NCBI GenBank assembly: GCA_963780635.1
Contig: CAWACW010000013.1
Span: forward strand, 868,001-932,000
Direction of reading: 5' to 3'
Length of the DNA stretch: 64,000 bases
DNA from: DATEPR01 sp963780635
GTDB lineage: Bacteria > Actinomycetota > Actinomycetes > Mycobacteriales > Pseudonocardiaceae
In this document: piece by piece, positions 52,915 through 61,031 of the stretch
Numbering within the stretch: the first letter of the stretch is position 1
Layout: each line of letters starts with the position of its first letter
Made by a program: the position numbers and the translations under genes
Notes under the pieces: generated by a model
What the model was told of the DNA's origin: nothing
The model's database searches: none
Seen by the model: the letters and a program-made list of their open reading frames with translations, nothing else

Positions 52915-54294
52915 TCAGGACGCTGCCGCTACTCGCTCCGTCAGTGGGCGCAGCACGTCAGCCAGTTCGGCTGCCTGGTCGAAGCTCCACGCACGGTCCA
53001 CCAGTTCCCGCGCCGCACCCGGCTGCAGGTACGCCGCCGCCGCTGTGAGCAGCTTCGACGTCAGGTCGTCGTCGGACAATGGGTCGGACGGGGTGCCCCG
53101 GTTCTGCTCAATGCGTTGTTCCAGCACCTCACCGCCGCTCAGCTCGATCCGCACGTGCGTGCCTCGCTTGTGCACCGCATCATCGGCCACGATCCGGACC
53201 AGGCCGCGCAGCCTCGCCACTGCCGCGTCGTTCGCCACCGCGTCGGTGAAGTCGGCCGGGCGGACGAAGCCGGTCAGCAGCGCCACCGCGACCACGTGGG
53301 CCGTGCTGAACTTGGCCGCTGCCCCGGTCGGTGGCTGCCGCGACGCCGTGACCTCAGCGGGGAATGGAGCGAGCCGCACCTCGACGCCGACCACCTGTGC
53401 CGGGTCGACCGGGGTGGCACCGAGTACGGCCAGCACCGCGTCGATGGGCGGATGTGTGAGCGATGCGCTCGGGTACAGCTTGTGCCCGTTGTCCAGCACG
53501 TGCCAGTGCTCGCCGAAGCCCTCGACCAATCGCTCCGGCACGGGTGCCGGGGTGACCGCCCGCAGGAATCCCATCGGGCCCTCGATCGCGGTCTCCGTCG
53601 CCGTGAAGCCCTGCTCCGCCAGTAAACCGGACAGCACACCGTCCATCGCCGCCTTGCCGGGATGCAATGCCTTCGAGTCGCTGCCGTACACCTCCCGGAT
53701 GCCCGCTGCCTGGGTGGCAGCCGCGCCGATGGCGTGCACAGTCGCCGAACCCGGCAGGCCGAGCACGTTGGCAGCCGCTGCGGCTGACCCTAGGTGGCCC
53801 GCCGTTCCCGTGACGTGCCAACCGCTTTCGTAATGCTGGATGCCGGCGGCGCACGCCACCCTCGCGCCCACTTCGAATCCGGCGACGTACGCTGCCAGCA
53901 CTGCCGGGCCGCTGGCCCTGCGGGTCTCCCCCAGGGCCAGCACCACCGGCCACAAGCATGATCCCAAGTGGACCGTGGTATGAGGCGGGTTGTAGATGTC
54001 ATCGAAGTCCAGCAGGTGCGACGCGTAGGCGTTGGCGAACGCGGCGAACGGCGCACTGGTGGACACGTCCCGGCCGACGATGGTGGCGCCGGTGTCCGGT
54101 CCCACCGTCCCGATGACCCGGTTGAGCTTGTCCGCCGCGGGCTCTCGCGCACCGGACAGCACCGCTGCCAGCCAGTCGACGAGGGCACGGCGGGCGCTGT
54201 GCACCACCGGGTCCGGGAGTGAGCCTGCCGTGAGGCCAGCGGCGAAGTCGGCCAGTTGGCGGGTCGGCGGGACGGTCGGCTGGACGTCGGTCAC
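52915..54294 (-). CDS. MmgE/PrpD family protein (2-methylcitrate dehydratase-like)
   Basis: A 459-aa MmgE/PrpD protein: LADFAAGLTAGSLPDPVVHSARRALVDWLA at the start, AFANAYASHLLDFDDIYNPPHTTVHLGSCLWPV with the conserved DFDD, GTAGHLGSAAAAANVLGL and LHPGKAAMDGVLSGLLAEQGF. These proteins dehydrate 2-methylcitrate or related hydroxy-tricarboxylates. It is the last gene of the TctBAC operon, overlapping tctC by four bases, so the transported acid is a plausible substrate. Confidence 0.88.
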   Translation of the reverse strand: MTDVQPTVPPTRQLADFAAGLTAGSLPDPVVHSARRALVDWLAAVLSGAREPAADKLNRVIGTVGPDTGATIVGRDVSTSAPFAAFANAYASHLLDFDDIYNPPHTTVHLGSCLWPVVLALGETRRASGPAVLAAYVAGFEVGARVACAAGIQHYESGWHVTGTAGHLGSAAAAANVLGLPGSATVHAIGAAATQAAGIREVYGSDSKALHPGKAAMDGVLSGLLAEQGFTATETAIEGPMGFLRAVTPAPVPERLVEGFGEHWHVLDNGHKLYPSASLTHPPIDAVLAVLGATPVDPAQVVGVEVRLAPFPAEVTASRQPPTGAAAKFSTAHVVAVALLTGFVRPADFTDAVANDAAVARLRGLVRIVADDAVHKRGTHVRIELSGGEVLEQRIEQNRGTPSDPLSDDDLTSKLLTAAAAYLQPGAARELVDRAWSFDQAAELADVLRPLTERVAAAS

Positions 54295-55307
54295 TGGCCC
54301 GCCCCGGCCAGGGACGTCACCAGCGGTGTCATGGACGTGGTGAACTTGTCGATCAGGGTCTTCAGCGCGGGGCCGGTGACGAACTCCGTCGTGTCACCTT
54401 CGCTGTCCATGTACCTCTGCCAGCCCGGCGACTTCACCATCTTCGACAACACCCCCACGTAGTAGCTGACGGCGGCGGGCGACATGCCGGGCGGGCCCGC
54501 GATGCCACGGAACTGGAGCTGGTCGGGCAGACTCGACAGGTTGAAGCCCTGCTCGGTCATGGTCGACGCGTTCGGGAACGCGGCCATCCGCTTGTCCGAG
54601 AACACCCCGATGATCCGCAGCTTGCCCGCGTCGACCTGCTCCTGGAAGTCGCTCTGCGCACCGATCATCATCTGGGCGTCACCGCGCAGCAGTGCGGTGA
54701 TGCGCGGACCGCCGTCGGCGAACGACAGGTACTTCCACTTGGTCCCGGTGTCCTTCTCGATCTTCAGCGCGATCAGGTTGTCCACCGAGCTGGGCGCGCC
54801 ACCGGTCTGCACCAGCTGACCGGGGTGGGCCTTGGCGTCGGAGATGAAATCGTTGAAGTTCTGGTACTTCGAGGTGGCGGGCACCGCGATGATCTGGGTC
54901 TCGTTGGCCAGTTCCGCGATCGGCGTCAGGTCCTTGAGGCTGGCAGGCGGGTTGTTCGTGGACAGCGCGCTGATGACCCACTTGGACGTGAACGCGGCCA
55001 CGTAGTTCGTCGCGTCGGGCTTGGCCTTCATGTAGGCCATCGCGCCGAGGCCGCCACCCTGCGGCTCGTTGATGACCGGCCAATTGCTCGTGATGGCCTT
55101 GCTCTGCTGGGCCAGCTTCACGATCTGGCGGGCGAAGAGGTCGCTACCGCCACCGGGTCCGGTGTCCACCACGACCTGCACGTTGCCGGGCTTGGAGGTG
55201 CTGCTGTCGCTGTTGGCGCCGGCCTGGAGGGTGGAGCACGCGGTCGCTCCGATGAGCAGTGCCGCGAACGCGGCCGCAACCCGCAGGTGACGAGACGTCG
55301 GCTTCAT
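54291..55307 (-). CDS. tctC: Tripartite tricarboxylate transporter substrate-binding lipoprotein (TctC/Bug)
   Basis: A 338-aa secreted protein with lipobox LIGATAC (Cys at about 24). The Bug-family pattern PGGGSDLFARQIVKLAQQ at the start of the mature part, INEPQGGGLGAMAYMKAKPDATNY (in parts) and the GLNLSSLPDQLQFRGIAGPPGMSP segment are typical. It binds the carboxylate outside the membrane and hands it to TctAB, encoded by the genes just upstream in the same operon. Confidence 0.9.
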   Translation of the reverse strand: MKPTSRHLRVAAAFAALLIGATACSTLQAGANSDSSTSKPGNVQVVVDTGPGGGSDLFARQIVKLAQQSKAITSNWPVINEPQGGGLGAMAYMKAKPDATNYVAAFTSKWVISALSTNNPPASLKDLTPIAELANETQIIAVPATSKYQNFNDFISDAKAHPGQLVQTGGAPSSVDNLIALKIEKDTGTKWKYLSFADGGPRITALLRGDAQMMIGAQSDFQEQVDAGKLRIIGVFSDKRMAAFPNASTMTEQGFNLSSLPDQLQFRGIAGPPGMSPAAVSYYVGVLSKMVKSPGWQRYMDSEGDTTEFVTGPALKTLIDKFTTSMTPLVTSLAGAGQ

Positions 55308-55319
55308 TGACGAACTCCC

Positions 55320-56891
55320 TTACTTGACCGGCTCGTCGACCGCGGTCTGGTTCGCGTCGACGGCCGTCACGGACGGTGCGAGGGGCTGGGCCACGTCGCC
55401 ACGGAGGCGACGCCGGCGGCGGCTGACGATCGAGAACGCGATGACGGCGATGGTGAGCGCGAGAACGGTGGCCGAGATCGGCCGCTCGAGGAAGATCAAC
55501 GGATTGTTGTTGGACAGCGTCAGGGACTGCCGCAGCGCGATTTCCGCCTGTGGTCCGAGTACGAACGCCATCAGCATCGGCGCCGCGGGGATGTCCAGTT
55601 TGCGGAAGATGTAGCCGACCAGACTGAATCCGACCATCATCCACACGTCGAACAGCGAACCGCGGGCGCTGTACGCGCCGACCACAGCCAGCACCAGAAT
55701 CGTCGGGTAGAGAATCCAGTAGGGAATACGCAGGATCTGCACCCACATCGGGATCAGCGGCAGGTTGAGCACCAGCAGGACCAGGGTGCCCAGGTAGAGG
55801 CTGGCGATGACCGGCCACGCGATCTCGGGGTGGTCGGTGAACAGCAGCGGGCCCGGCTGGACCCCGTAGAGCAGCAGCGCCGCCAGCATCACCGAGGTAC
55901 TCGCGTTGCCCGGCAGACCAAGCGACAGCAGCGGGATCATCGCGCCGCCCGCTTCGGAGTTGTTCGCCGCCTCCGGCCCGGCGACGCCCTCGATCGCGCC
56001 CTTGCCGAACTCGTCCGAGTTGCGCGAGGTGTTCTTCACCAGCGTGTAGGACACGAACGAGCCGATCGTGGAGCCACCGCCGGGCAGCGCGCCGATGACG
56101 AACCCGACCACCGAGCCCAAGCCGATGGCGCCCGCGCACTTCTTGAGGTCACCCCTGGTGGGCAACAGTTCCCGGATCCTGGTCGGCACCGTGAACAGCG
56201 GCCTGCCGCGCTTCTTCTCGACGTTGATCATGACCTCGGCGACCGCGAACAGGCCCAGCGTCAGCGTGATGAACTGGACGCCGTCGTAGAGGTTGATGTT
56301 GCCGAACGTGTAGCGCTGGCTGCCCGACACCAGGTCGACGCCGACGGTCGCGACCAGCAGGCCCAGCGCCATGGAGATCAGGCCCTTGATCGGCGACCTG
56401 CCCGCCATCGAGATGACCAGCATCAGGCCGAACGTCATCAGGGACGCGAACTCCGGCGGTCCGAAGCTGACCGCCAGGTTGGCGATCGCGGGCGCGGTGA
56501 AGGTCAGCGCGATGACGCCGATGGTGCTCGCGATGAAGCCGGAGATCGCCGACATGCCCATCGCCGGGCCGGCCCGGCCCTTCTTCGCCAGTTCGTGGCC
56601 GTCGTAACAGAGCACCACCGAGGAGGTCTCGGTCGGGATGTTCAGCAGGATCGCCGTGGTGGAGCCGGCGAACTTGGCGCCGTGGTAGATGCCGGCCATC
56701 ATGATCAGGCCGGTCGTCGGCTCAAGGCGCAGGGTCAGGGGCAGCAGCACGGCCAGTGTCGCGGCGGGACTGCCCAGACCCGGCAGGATGCCGACCACGG
56801 TGCCCAGCACGCAGCCGATCAGCATCCACAGTAGATTCTTCGGGCTCACCGCGGTCCCGAGCCCGTCGAGCAGGTGATTCAGCGCAGACAT
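55320..56891 (-). CDS. tctA: Tripartite tricarboxylate transporter, large membrane subunit (TctA)
   Basis: A 523-aa protein with about 11-12 spans. VVGILPGLGSPAATLAVLLPLT (in parts) and the mirrored GALPGGGSTIGSFVSYT are the two inverted substrate-binding GxG motifs of TctA. NSEAGGAMIPLLSLGLPGNASTS is also conserved. ATG 56891 follows GAGGAA. It is downstream of tctB and upstream of tctC. Confidence 0.92.
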   Translation of the reverse strand: MSALNHLLDGLGTAVSPKNLLWMLIGCVLGTVVGILPGLGSPAATLAVLLPLTLRLEPTTGLIMMAGIYHGAKFAGSTTAILLNIPTETSSVVLCYDGHELAKKGRAGPAMGMSAISGFIASTIGVIALTFTAPAIANLAVSFGPPEFASLMTFGLMLVISMAGRSPIKGLISMALGLLVATVGVDLVSGSQRYTFGNINLYDGVQFITLTLGLFAVAEVMINVEKKRGRPLFTVPTRIRELLPTRGDLKKCAGAIGLGSVVGFVIGALPGGGSTIGSFVSYTLVKNTSRNSDEFGKGAIEGVAGPEAANNSEAGGAMIPLLSLGLPGNASTSVMLAALLLYGVQPGPLLFTDHPEIAWPVIASLYLGTLVLLVLNLPLIPMWVQILRIPYWILYPTILVLAVVGAYSARGSLFDVWMMVGFSLVGYIFRKLDIPAAPMLMAFVLGPQAEIALRQSLTLSNNNPLIFLERPISATVLALTIAVIAFSIVSRRRRRLRGDVAQPLAPSVTAVDANQTAVDEPVK

Positions 56892-56919
56892 TCGATTCCT
56901 CGCAGGATCGCCGTGTGGA

Positions 56920-57441
56920 TCACGAGCTGAACGGGCCGAGGTTGAACACACCGACCGGTAGCGGAATGCCCAGGAGGTGGACGAACAGTTCGTACACCGC
57001 CACCGGGACGACGATGGCCACCACGAGCGACCGCCAGTTCAGGCGTCGTTCCACACCGAACAGCACTGCGGCGACCAGGATCGCCATCGCGGGCACGAAA
57101 CCGAGAATCGTCAGGATCGGCACCGAGATCAGGAAGCACAGCCACACGGAGCCTGCCCGCAGGACCCGGGCCCGACCGGTCGGCTCGTCGACGGCGAGTT
57201 CGCCGGGCACCTGCGTGGCCGGTTCGTCCGTACCGCCGGTCACCAGCACCGGCCGTTCGCGCAGACTAGTGACCGCGAGCAGCACGCCCAGCAACAGGAG
57301 CAGACCGGACAGCAGCGTCGGGAAGAATCCCGGTCCCGGCACGCCGCTCGTCGCCAGGAACGCCAGGTTCAGTGCGGCCACCAGCGCGAAGGCACCCAGG
57401 GCGGCCACCGCCACACCGGCGACAACGTCCGCTCGCTGCAT
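56920..57441 (-). CDS. tctB: Tripartite tricarboxylate transporter, small membrane subunit (TctB)
   Basis: A 173-aa protein with four spans (ADVVAGVAVAALGAFALVAA, FFPTLLSGLLLLLGVLLAV, WLCFLISVPILTILGFVPAMA, LVVAIVVPVAVYELFVHLLG). The GPGFFP motif after TM1 is characteristic of TctB. GGAGGACG precedes ATG 57441. It is the first gene of the tctBAC-prpD-like operon, directly downstream of an IclR operator. Confidence 0.85.
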   Translation of the reverse strand: MQRADVVAGVAVAALGAFALVAALNLAFLATSGVPGPGFFPTLLSGLLLLLGVLLAVTSLRERPVLVTGGTDEPATQVPGELAVDEPTGRARVLRAGSVWLCFLISVPILTILGFVPAMAILVAAVLFGVERRLNWRSLVVAIVVPVAVYELFVHLLGIPLPVGVFNLGPFSS

Positions 57442-57459
57442 GAGTCGTCCTCCATTGGA

Positions 57460-57485
57460 CAGACACTCTGTCTGTATTACAGACA
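57460..57485. promoter_or_regulatory. IclR operator before the tctBAC operon
   Basis: TGTCTG-TATTA-CAGACA (57469-57485) is a perfect 6-bp-arm palindrome; a third half-site CAGACA at 57460-57465 forms a second inverted pair with it. The centre TATTW and arms resemble the site at 58456-58472. Confidence 0.7.
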
Positions 57486-57538
57486 CCGAACGTAGCGTTT
57501 GCGTCGAGACCCCGTCAAGGGTCGAGTTGATGTCGTGG

Positions 57539-57569
57539 GCGGAAACCGTTGTCGGGTAACGGTTTCCGC
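57539..57569. terminator. Terminator after the IclR gene
   Basis: GCGGAAACCGTT (57539-57550), loop GTCGGGT, AACGGTTTCCGC (57558-57569): a perfect 12-bp stem that starts right after the IclR stop codon and separates it from tctB. Confidence 0.8.
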
Positions 57570-58367
57570 TCAGCCCAAGGACGCGAGGAACTCCGCCTGG
57601 GCCTCTCGCAGCGCCCGGACGATGTGGGTGCGCACCTTGGGGCCGAGTCTGCTGACCGGCACCGCGACCGCGATCGCGGCCACGGCTCTGCCGGTCTGGT
57701 CGTGCAGCGCGATGGCCACCGAGCCGACCCCGTCCTCGCTCTCCTCGTAGTTGGTCGCGTAACCCTGTTCGCGCACGTCATCGAGGGCGTCTTCGAGGGA
57801 TCGGATGCTGGCCAGCGAGTGCGATGTCTGCGTCAGCAGCTTGCTCTGCGGATACAGCTCGTGCAGGCGGGCCGGGCTCAGCTCGGCCAGCAGCGCCTTG
57901 CCCGCGGACGTGCAGTGCGCGGGCAGCAGGTTGCCGGTGCGGGCGACCACCCGCAGCGCGCGTTCGCTCTCCACTGCGTCGAGGTAGCGGACCTGTGTGC
58001 CTTCCATGACCGTGAGGTGCACTGTCTCCTCGAACTCGGCGGCCAGCTTCTCCAGGATGGGCCGCACTTGCAGCCGGATGTCCATTTTCTGGACGACGGC
58101 AAGGCCGATCTCGACCAGCGTCGGTCCGGGCCGGTAAGCCCTGGTGGTCGGGTCCTGGACGACGAAACCGTGATGCACCAACATGGCCAGCAACCGGTGC
58201 GCCGTCGAGTGAGCGACGTCCAGGTAGGCGCACGCCTCGGTCAACCGGACGGACTGCCGCTCGCGGAACAGCTGCAGCAGCCGCAGCGCGTTGTCGACCG
58301 ACGAGATGGGATAGGTCGGCGCGGCTCCGTCGACTGGGAGATTCTCTTTCTGCACAGCAGACATCAT
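57570..58367 (-). CDS. IclR-family transcriptional regulator
   Basis: A 265-aa IclR protein. The winged helix has SSVDNALRLLQLFRERQSVRLTEACAYLDVAHSTAHRLLAMLVHHGFV (in parts: VDNALRLLQLFRE, AHSTAHRLLAMLVHHGFV). The effector domain has VRYLDAVESERALRV, LPAHCTSAGKALLAELSP and YATNYEESEDGVGSVAIAL, the standard ligand pocket with catalytic-like Cys/His region. It lies between two matching palindromes and probably controls both the tctBAC operon and the divergent VOC gene. Confidence 0.9.
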   Translation of the reverse strand: MMSAVQKENLPVDGAAPTYPISSVDNALRLLQLFRERQSVRLTEACAYLDVAHSTAHRLLAMLVHHGFVVQDPTTRAYRPGPTLVEIGLAVVQKMDIRLQVRPILEKLAAEFEETVHLTVMEGTQVRYLDAVESERALRVVARTGNLLPAHCTSAGKALLAELSPARLHELYPQSKLLTQTSHSLASIRSLEDALDDVREQGYATNYEESEDGVGSVAIALHDQTGRAVAAIAVAVPVSRLGPKVRTHIVRALREAQAEFLASLG

Positions 58368-58450
58368 GACCTACAGTGCGGTAGATTGTCCACCCTGGCG
58401 ACAGAGGGTTGACCGAGCCGACTCGCCGCCGTTACAGTGCCGTCGTCGGC

Positions 58451-58480
58451 TGTCCGGACAGTATTTCTGTCCAGCAGACA
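58451..58480. promoter_or_regulatory. IclR operator between iclR and the VOC gene
   Basis: GGACAG-TATTT-CTGTCC (58456-58472) is a perfect 6-bp-arm palindrome with the same 5-bp TATTW spacer as the tctB operator; CAGACA at 58475-58480 is an additional half-site. It lies between the divergent starts. Confidence 0.7.
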
Positions 58481-58503
58481 TTCGGGTTCACAGCGGAGGC
58501 GAA

Positions 58504-58902
58504 ATGCGTATCCGGCACATCGGTGTCGTCACCTCGGACCTAGAGAAGACGGCCACGTTCTACGAGAAGGTGTTCGGCTTCAAGCGCCTGGGTGCCGAGC
58601 GCACTCCCGGCCACTACCCGGGCAAGGCGATGGACCTGTCCGACGGCGAGGTGAACTTCTCCCTGCTGCGCCCGGACGAGGCGCGCGTGGACATCACCCC
58701 GTGGTCACGCGGCAACCTCGGCCCGAACCACGTGGGCCTGGAGATCGAGGACACCGCCGCTGTCGTCGAGGCGCTCAAGGAGTTCGGGATCGAGATCTAC
58801 GGCGAGGACAAGGAGCAGTGGCCCCCACGCTTCTTCAAGTTCCTCGACCCGGACGGCATCGAGATCGACGTGGCCACTCCGGACCGCAGCTGGAAGTTCT
58901 AG
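58504..58902 (+). CDS. VOC-family enzyme of the IclR/Tct locus
   Basis: A 132-aa VOC protein: MRIRHIGVVTSDLEKTATFYEKVFGF starts it with an early metal histidine (His5), GPNHVGLEIEDTAAVVEALKEFGI supplies the second module with a second histidine, and FKFLDPDGIEIDVATPD ends with the glutamate. The H...H...E set suggests an active metal centre. GGAGG precedes ATG 58504. Divergent from iclR with an operator between; may act on the acid imported by TctABC. Confidence 0.85.
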   Translation: MRIRHIGVVTSDLEKTATFYEKVFGFKRLGAERTPGHYPGKAMDLSDGEVNFSLLRPDEARVDITPWSRGNLGPNHVGLEIEDTAAVVEALKEFGIEIYGEDKEQWPPRFFKFLDPDGIEIDVATPDRSWKF

Positions 58903-58926
58903 CCCACAGCGGACTCGAGCAGCACC

Positions 58927-58959
58927 CCGCCGGTACCGGGTGCGGCCGGCTACCGGCGG
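58927..58959. terminator. Stem-loop after the VOC gene
   Basis: CCGCCGGTA (58927-58935) and TACCGGCGG (58951-58959) form a 9-bp stem with a 15-base loop 25 bp after the stop. No U tract; a run of eight C follows at 58960-58967. Confidence 0.5.
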
Positions 58960-59062
58960 CCCCCCCCGGCTGGATCCGTGACCGCCGATCCGCGGCTCGG
59001 CGTTGTCGATGAACCGGCCTGGCCGCGTCCTACCGCACGGGTGGCCGGGCTGACGGGCGTGG

Positions 59063-59713
59063 ATGGGTGGGCTGATGGCGGCGGAGCAAACGGACGATCC
59101 CGCGGCGGATGACGAGCCGCCCGCTGATCGGCGGTGGCTGCCGGTCTTCCTCGGATTCGCGCGGATCGGGGCCACCTCGTTCGGCGGCGGTTCCGCGACG
59201 ACAGTCGCCATGCGCGAACTGGCCCTCACACGGCGCTGGCTGACCGAGGACGAGTTCCTGGACACGATGGTGCTGGCCCGCCTCACCCCGGGTATCAGCA
59301 TCCTGGCGCAAGCCCTGCTGATCGGTCGCCAGGTCGCCGGGATCCGCGGTCTGGTCGCCGCCATCGTCGGGCTGATGCTGCCCGCAGTGGTCATCACCGT
59401 CTTCCTGGCCGGGGCCTACCACGAAGTCAGCACACTGCCCGCCGCGGCGACACCGCTGCGAGCGGTCGCCGGGATGGCTGCCGGTTTCGCGGTCGCGCTG
59501 GCGGTACAACTGTTGCGGGACACGCTGAAACGCACTCACGCCAGCCGCGGCCCGCTGCTGTTCGCCGCCTATCTCGGGTTGGCGTTCCTGATCGACAACC
59601 CGGTGATCATCCTGCTCACCGCGATCGTGGCGGGCGCGGCGTTCCCGTCGGTGTTCCGCGGCCGCGGTGACGATCGGGAGAAGAACGCGGCCGCCAAGCA
59701 GGACACCGAATGA
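59063..59713 (+). CDS. Chromate transporter (CHR family), half-size subunit 1
   Basis: A 216-aa half-CHR protein. FLGFARIGATSFGGGSATTVAMRE contains the F-x-x-I-G-x-x-S-F-G-G-G core; DEFLDTMVLARLTPGISILAQALLIG is the second conserved loop. Five to six spans. ATG 59063 or 59075 could start it. The next gene, overlapping by ATGA, encodes the matching second half, as in short-chain chromate transporter pairs. Substrate may be chromate/sulfate or another oxyanion. Confidence 0.85.
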   Translation: MGGLMAAEQTDDPAADDEPPADRRWLPVFLGFARIGATSFGGGSATTVAMRELALTRRWLTEDEFLDTMVLARLTPGISILAQALLIGRQVAGIRGLVAAIVGLMLPAVVITVFLAGAYHEVSTLPAAATPLRAVAGMAAGFAVALAVQLLRDTLKRTHASRGPLLFAAYLGLAFLIDNPVIILLTAIVAGAAFPSVFRGRGDDREKNAAAKQDTE

Positions 59714-60216
59714 GCCTCGGCCAGACGTTCCTCGCGGTGTTCCTGGCCAGCCTGCTCGGTTTCGGTGGCCTGGGCTCACTGCCGGTCCTGCGTGGACAGT
59801 TGGCGTCCGCCGGACTGATGCCCGACCAGCTGTTGCTCAGCTCGCTTGCCGTCGGCAACATCAGCCCCGGCCCCAACGGCCTCTACCTGATCGCCGTCGG
59901 CTACTTCGTCCGCGGCTACGCGGGCGCCGCCGTCGCGACGCTGGCTGTGCTGCTGCCACCGCTGCTGGTGCTGGTGCTCGACCGCGTGCGGGCCGGCCTG
60001 ATCCACCTGCGCCGTTTTCGTGCCGCGCTGCGCTCCCTGAGCCTGGCCGTGGTCGCGCTGCTGGCGCAGTCCGCCGGGTCGCTGGCCTGGACCGCCGCGC
60101 ACACCTGGCTGGGCGCGGCCATGCTCGTCGTCGGTGTCGCGCTGTTGCTGTCGCGGGTGCCACCGCTGGTCGGCGTGGTGCTCGCCGTCGGCGTCGGAGT
60201 GCTGGCCGGACTGTGA
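59710..60216 (+). CDS. Chromate transporter (CHR family), half-size subunit 2
   Basis: A 168-aa half-CHR protein with LLGFGGLGSLPVLRGQL, a variant of the core G-F-G-G loop, and LAVGNISPGPNGLYLIAVGYFVRGYAGA, matching the G-x-x-x-P-G-P loop. Five spans. Translationally coupled to subunit 1; the antiparallel pair would form one transporter. Confidence 0.85.
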   Translation: MSLGQTFLAVFLASLLGFGGLGSLPVLRGQLASAGLMPDQLLLSSLAVGNISPGPNGLYLIAVGYFVRGYAGAAVATLAVLLPPLLVLVLDRVRAGLIHLRRFRAALRSLSLAVVALLAQSAGSLAWTAAHTWLGAAMLVVGVALLLSRVPPLVGVVLAVGVGVLAGL

Positions 60217-60245
60217 CTGTCGGCGCCGTGCGGTAGGAACTGACG

Positions 60246-61031
60246 ATGAGATACGGCGTGGTACTGCCCGGTGGCCGGGCAGCCGACCAGGTGGCGCAGG
60301 CCCGGCTCGCCGAGCAGGCCGGTTGGGACGGCGTGTTCGTCCCCGAGCTGGCGTACGGCGTCGACGCGTGGACGCTGCTGGCCGGGATGGCCGCGGCGAC
60401 CAGCCGGGTGCGGCTGGGCACGGTGATCACGCCGCTGCCGTGGCGCAGACCGTGGAAGCTGGCCGGCCAGGTCGCCACACTCGACCAGCTCTCCGGCGGC
60501 CGGGCGGTGCTCGGCGTCGGCGTCGGGGCCGTCGATCCGGTGCTGCCCGACGCTCGCGAGCCCACTGATCTGCGCACGCGCGCGGACATGATGGACGAGG
60601 GCATCGACCTGGTCCGCACGCTGTGGTCGGGCGGCGGCGGCTACCAGGGCAAGCACTACCAGTTCACCGCGACGCCCGACGAGAGCGCGCGACCCGCCGG
60701 TGCCGCAGTGCCGATCTGGGTGGTCGGCGTGTGGCCGCGGCCGAAGTCGATGCGCCGGGTCTTGCGCTGCGACGGCGTGATCACCCAGTTCACCGGTGAC
60801 CGCTCCCCCGCCGACGTCCGCGACCTGCGGTCCTGGCTCACCGACCACGGCGGGTCGCCCGAGCTGGACGTGGTCGTCGACGGCGAGACATCGGCCGGTG
60901 ACCCGGCCGCCGCCTCCGCCGAGGTAGCGCGGTGGACCGAGGCGGGCGCGACGTGGTGGCTGGAGACCCGGTGGCTGGAGCCGGACGCCATCGAAGCGCG
61001 CGTGGCGGCCGGTCCGCCGCGTCAGCGGTAA
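60246..61031 (+). CDS. LLM-class (F420-type) oxidoreductase
   Basis: A 261-aa luciferase-like protein: YGVVLPGGRAADQVAQARLAEQAGWDGVFVPE, RVRLGTVITPLPWRRPWKLAGQVATLDQLSGGRAVLGVGVG (in parts) are the typical LLM barrel strands. The length and RPWKLA segment suit F420- or FMN-dependent LLM enzymes. TAGGAA before ATG 60246 is a possible leaderless -10. It overlaps the ABC exporter gene by 10 bp in convergent direction. Confidence 0.8.
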   Translation: MRYGVVLPGGRAADQVAQARLAEQAGWDGVFVPELAYGVDAWTLLAGMAAATSRVRLGTVITPLPWRRPWKLAGQVATLDQLSGGRAVLGVGVGAVDPVLPDAREPTDLRTRADMMDEGIDLVRTLWSGGGGYQGKHYQFTATPDESARPAGAAVPIWVVGVWPRPKSMRRVLRCDGVITQFTGDRSPADVRDLRSWLTDHGGSPELDVVVDGETSAGDPAAASAEVARWTEAGATWWLETRWLEPDAIEARVAAGPPRQR

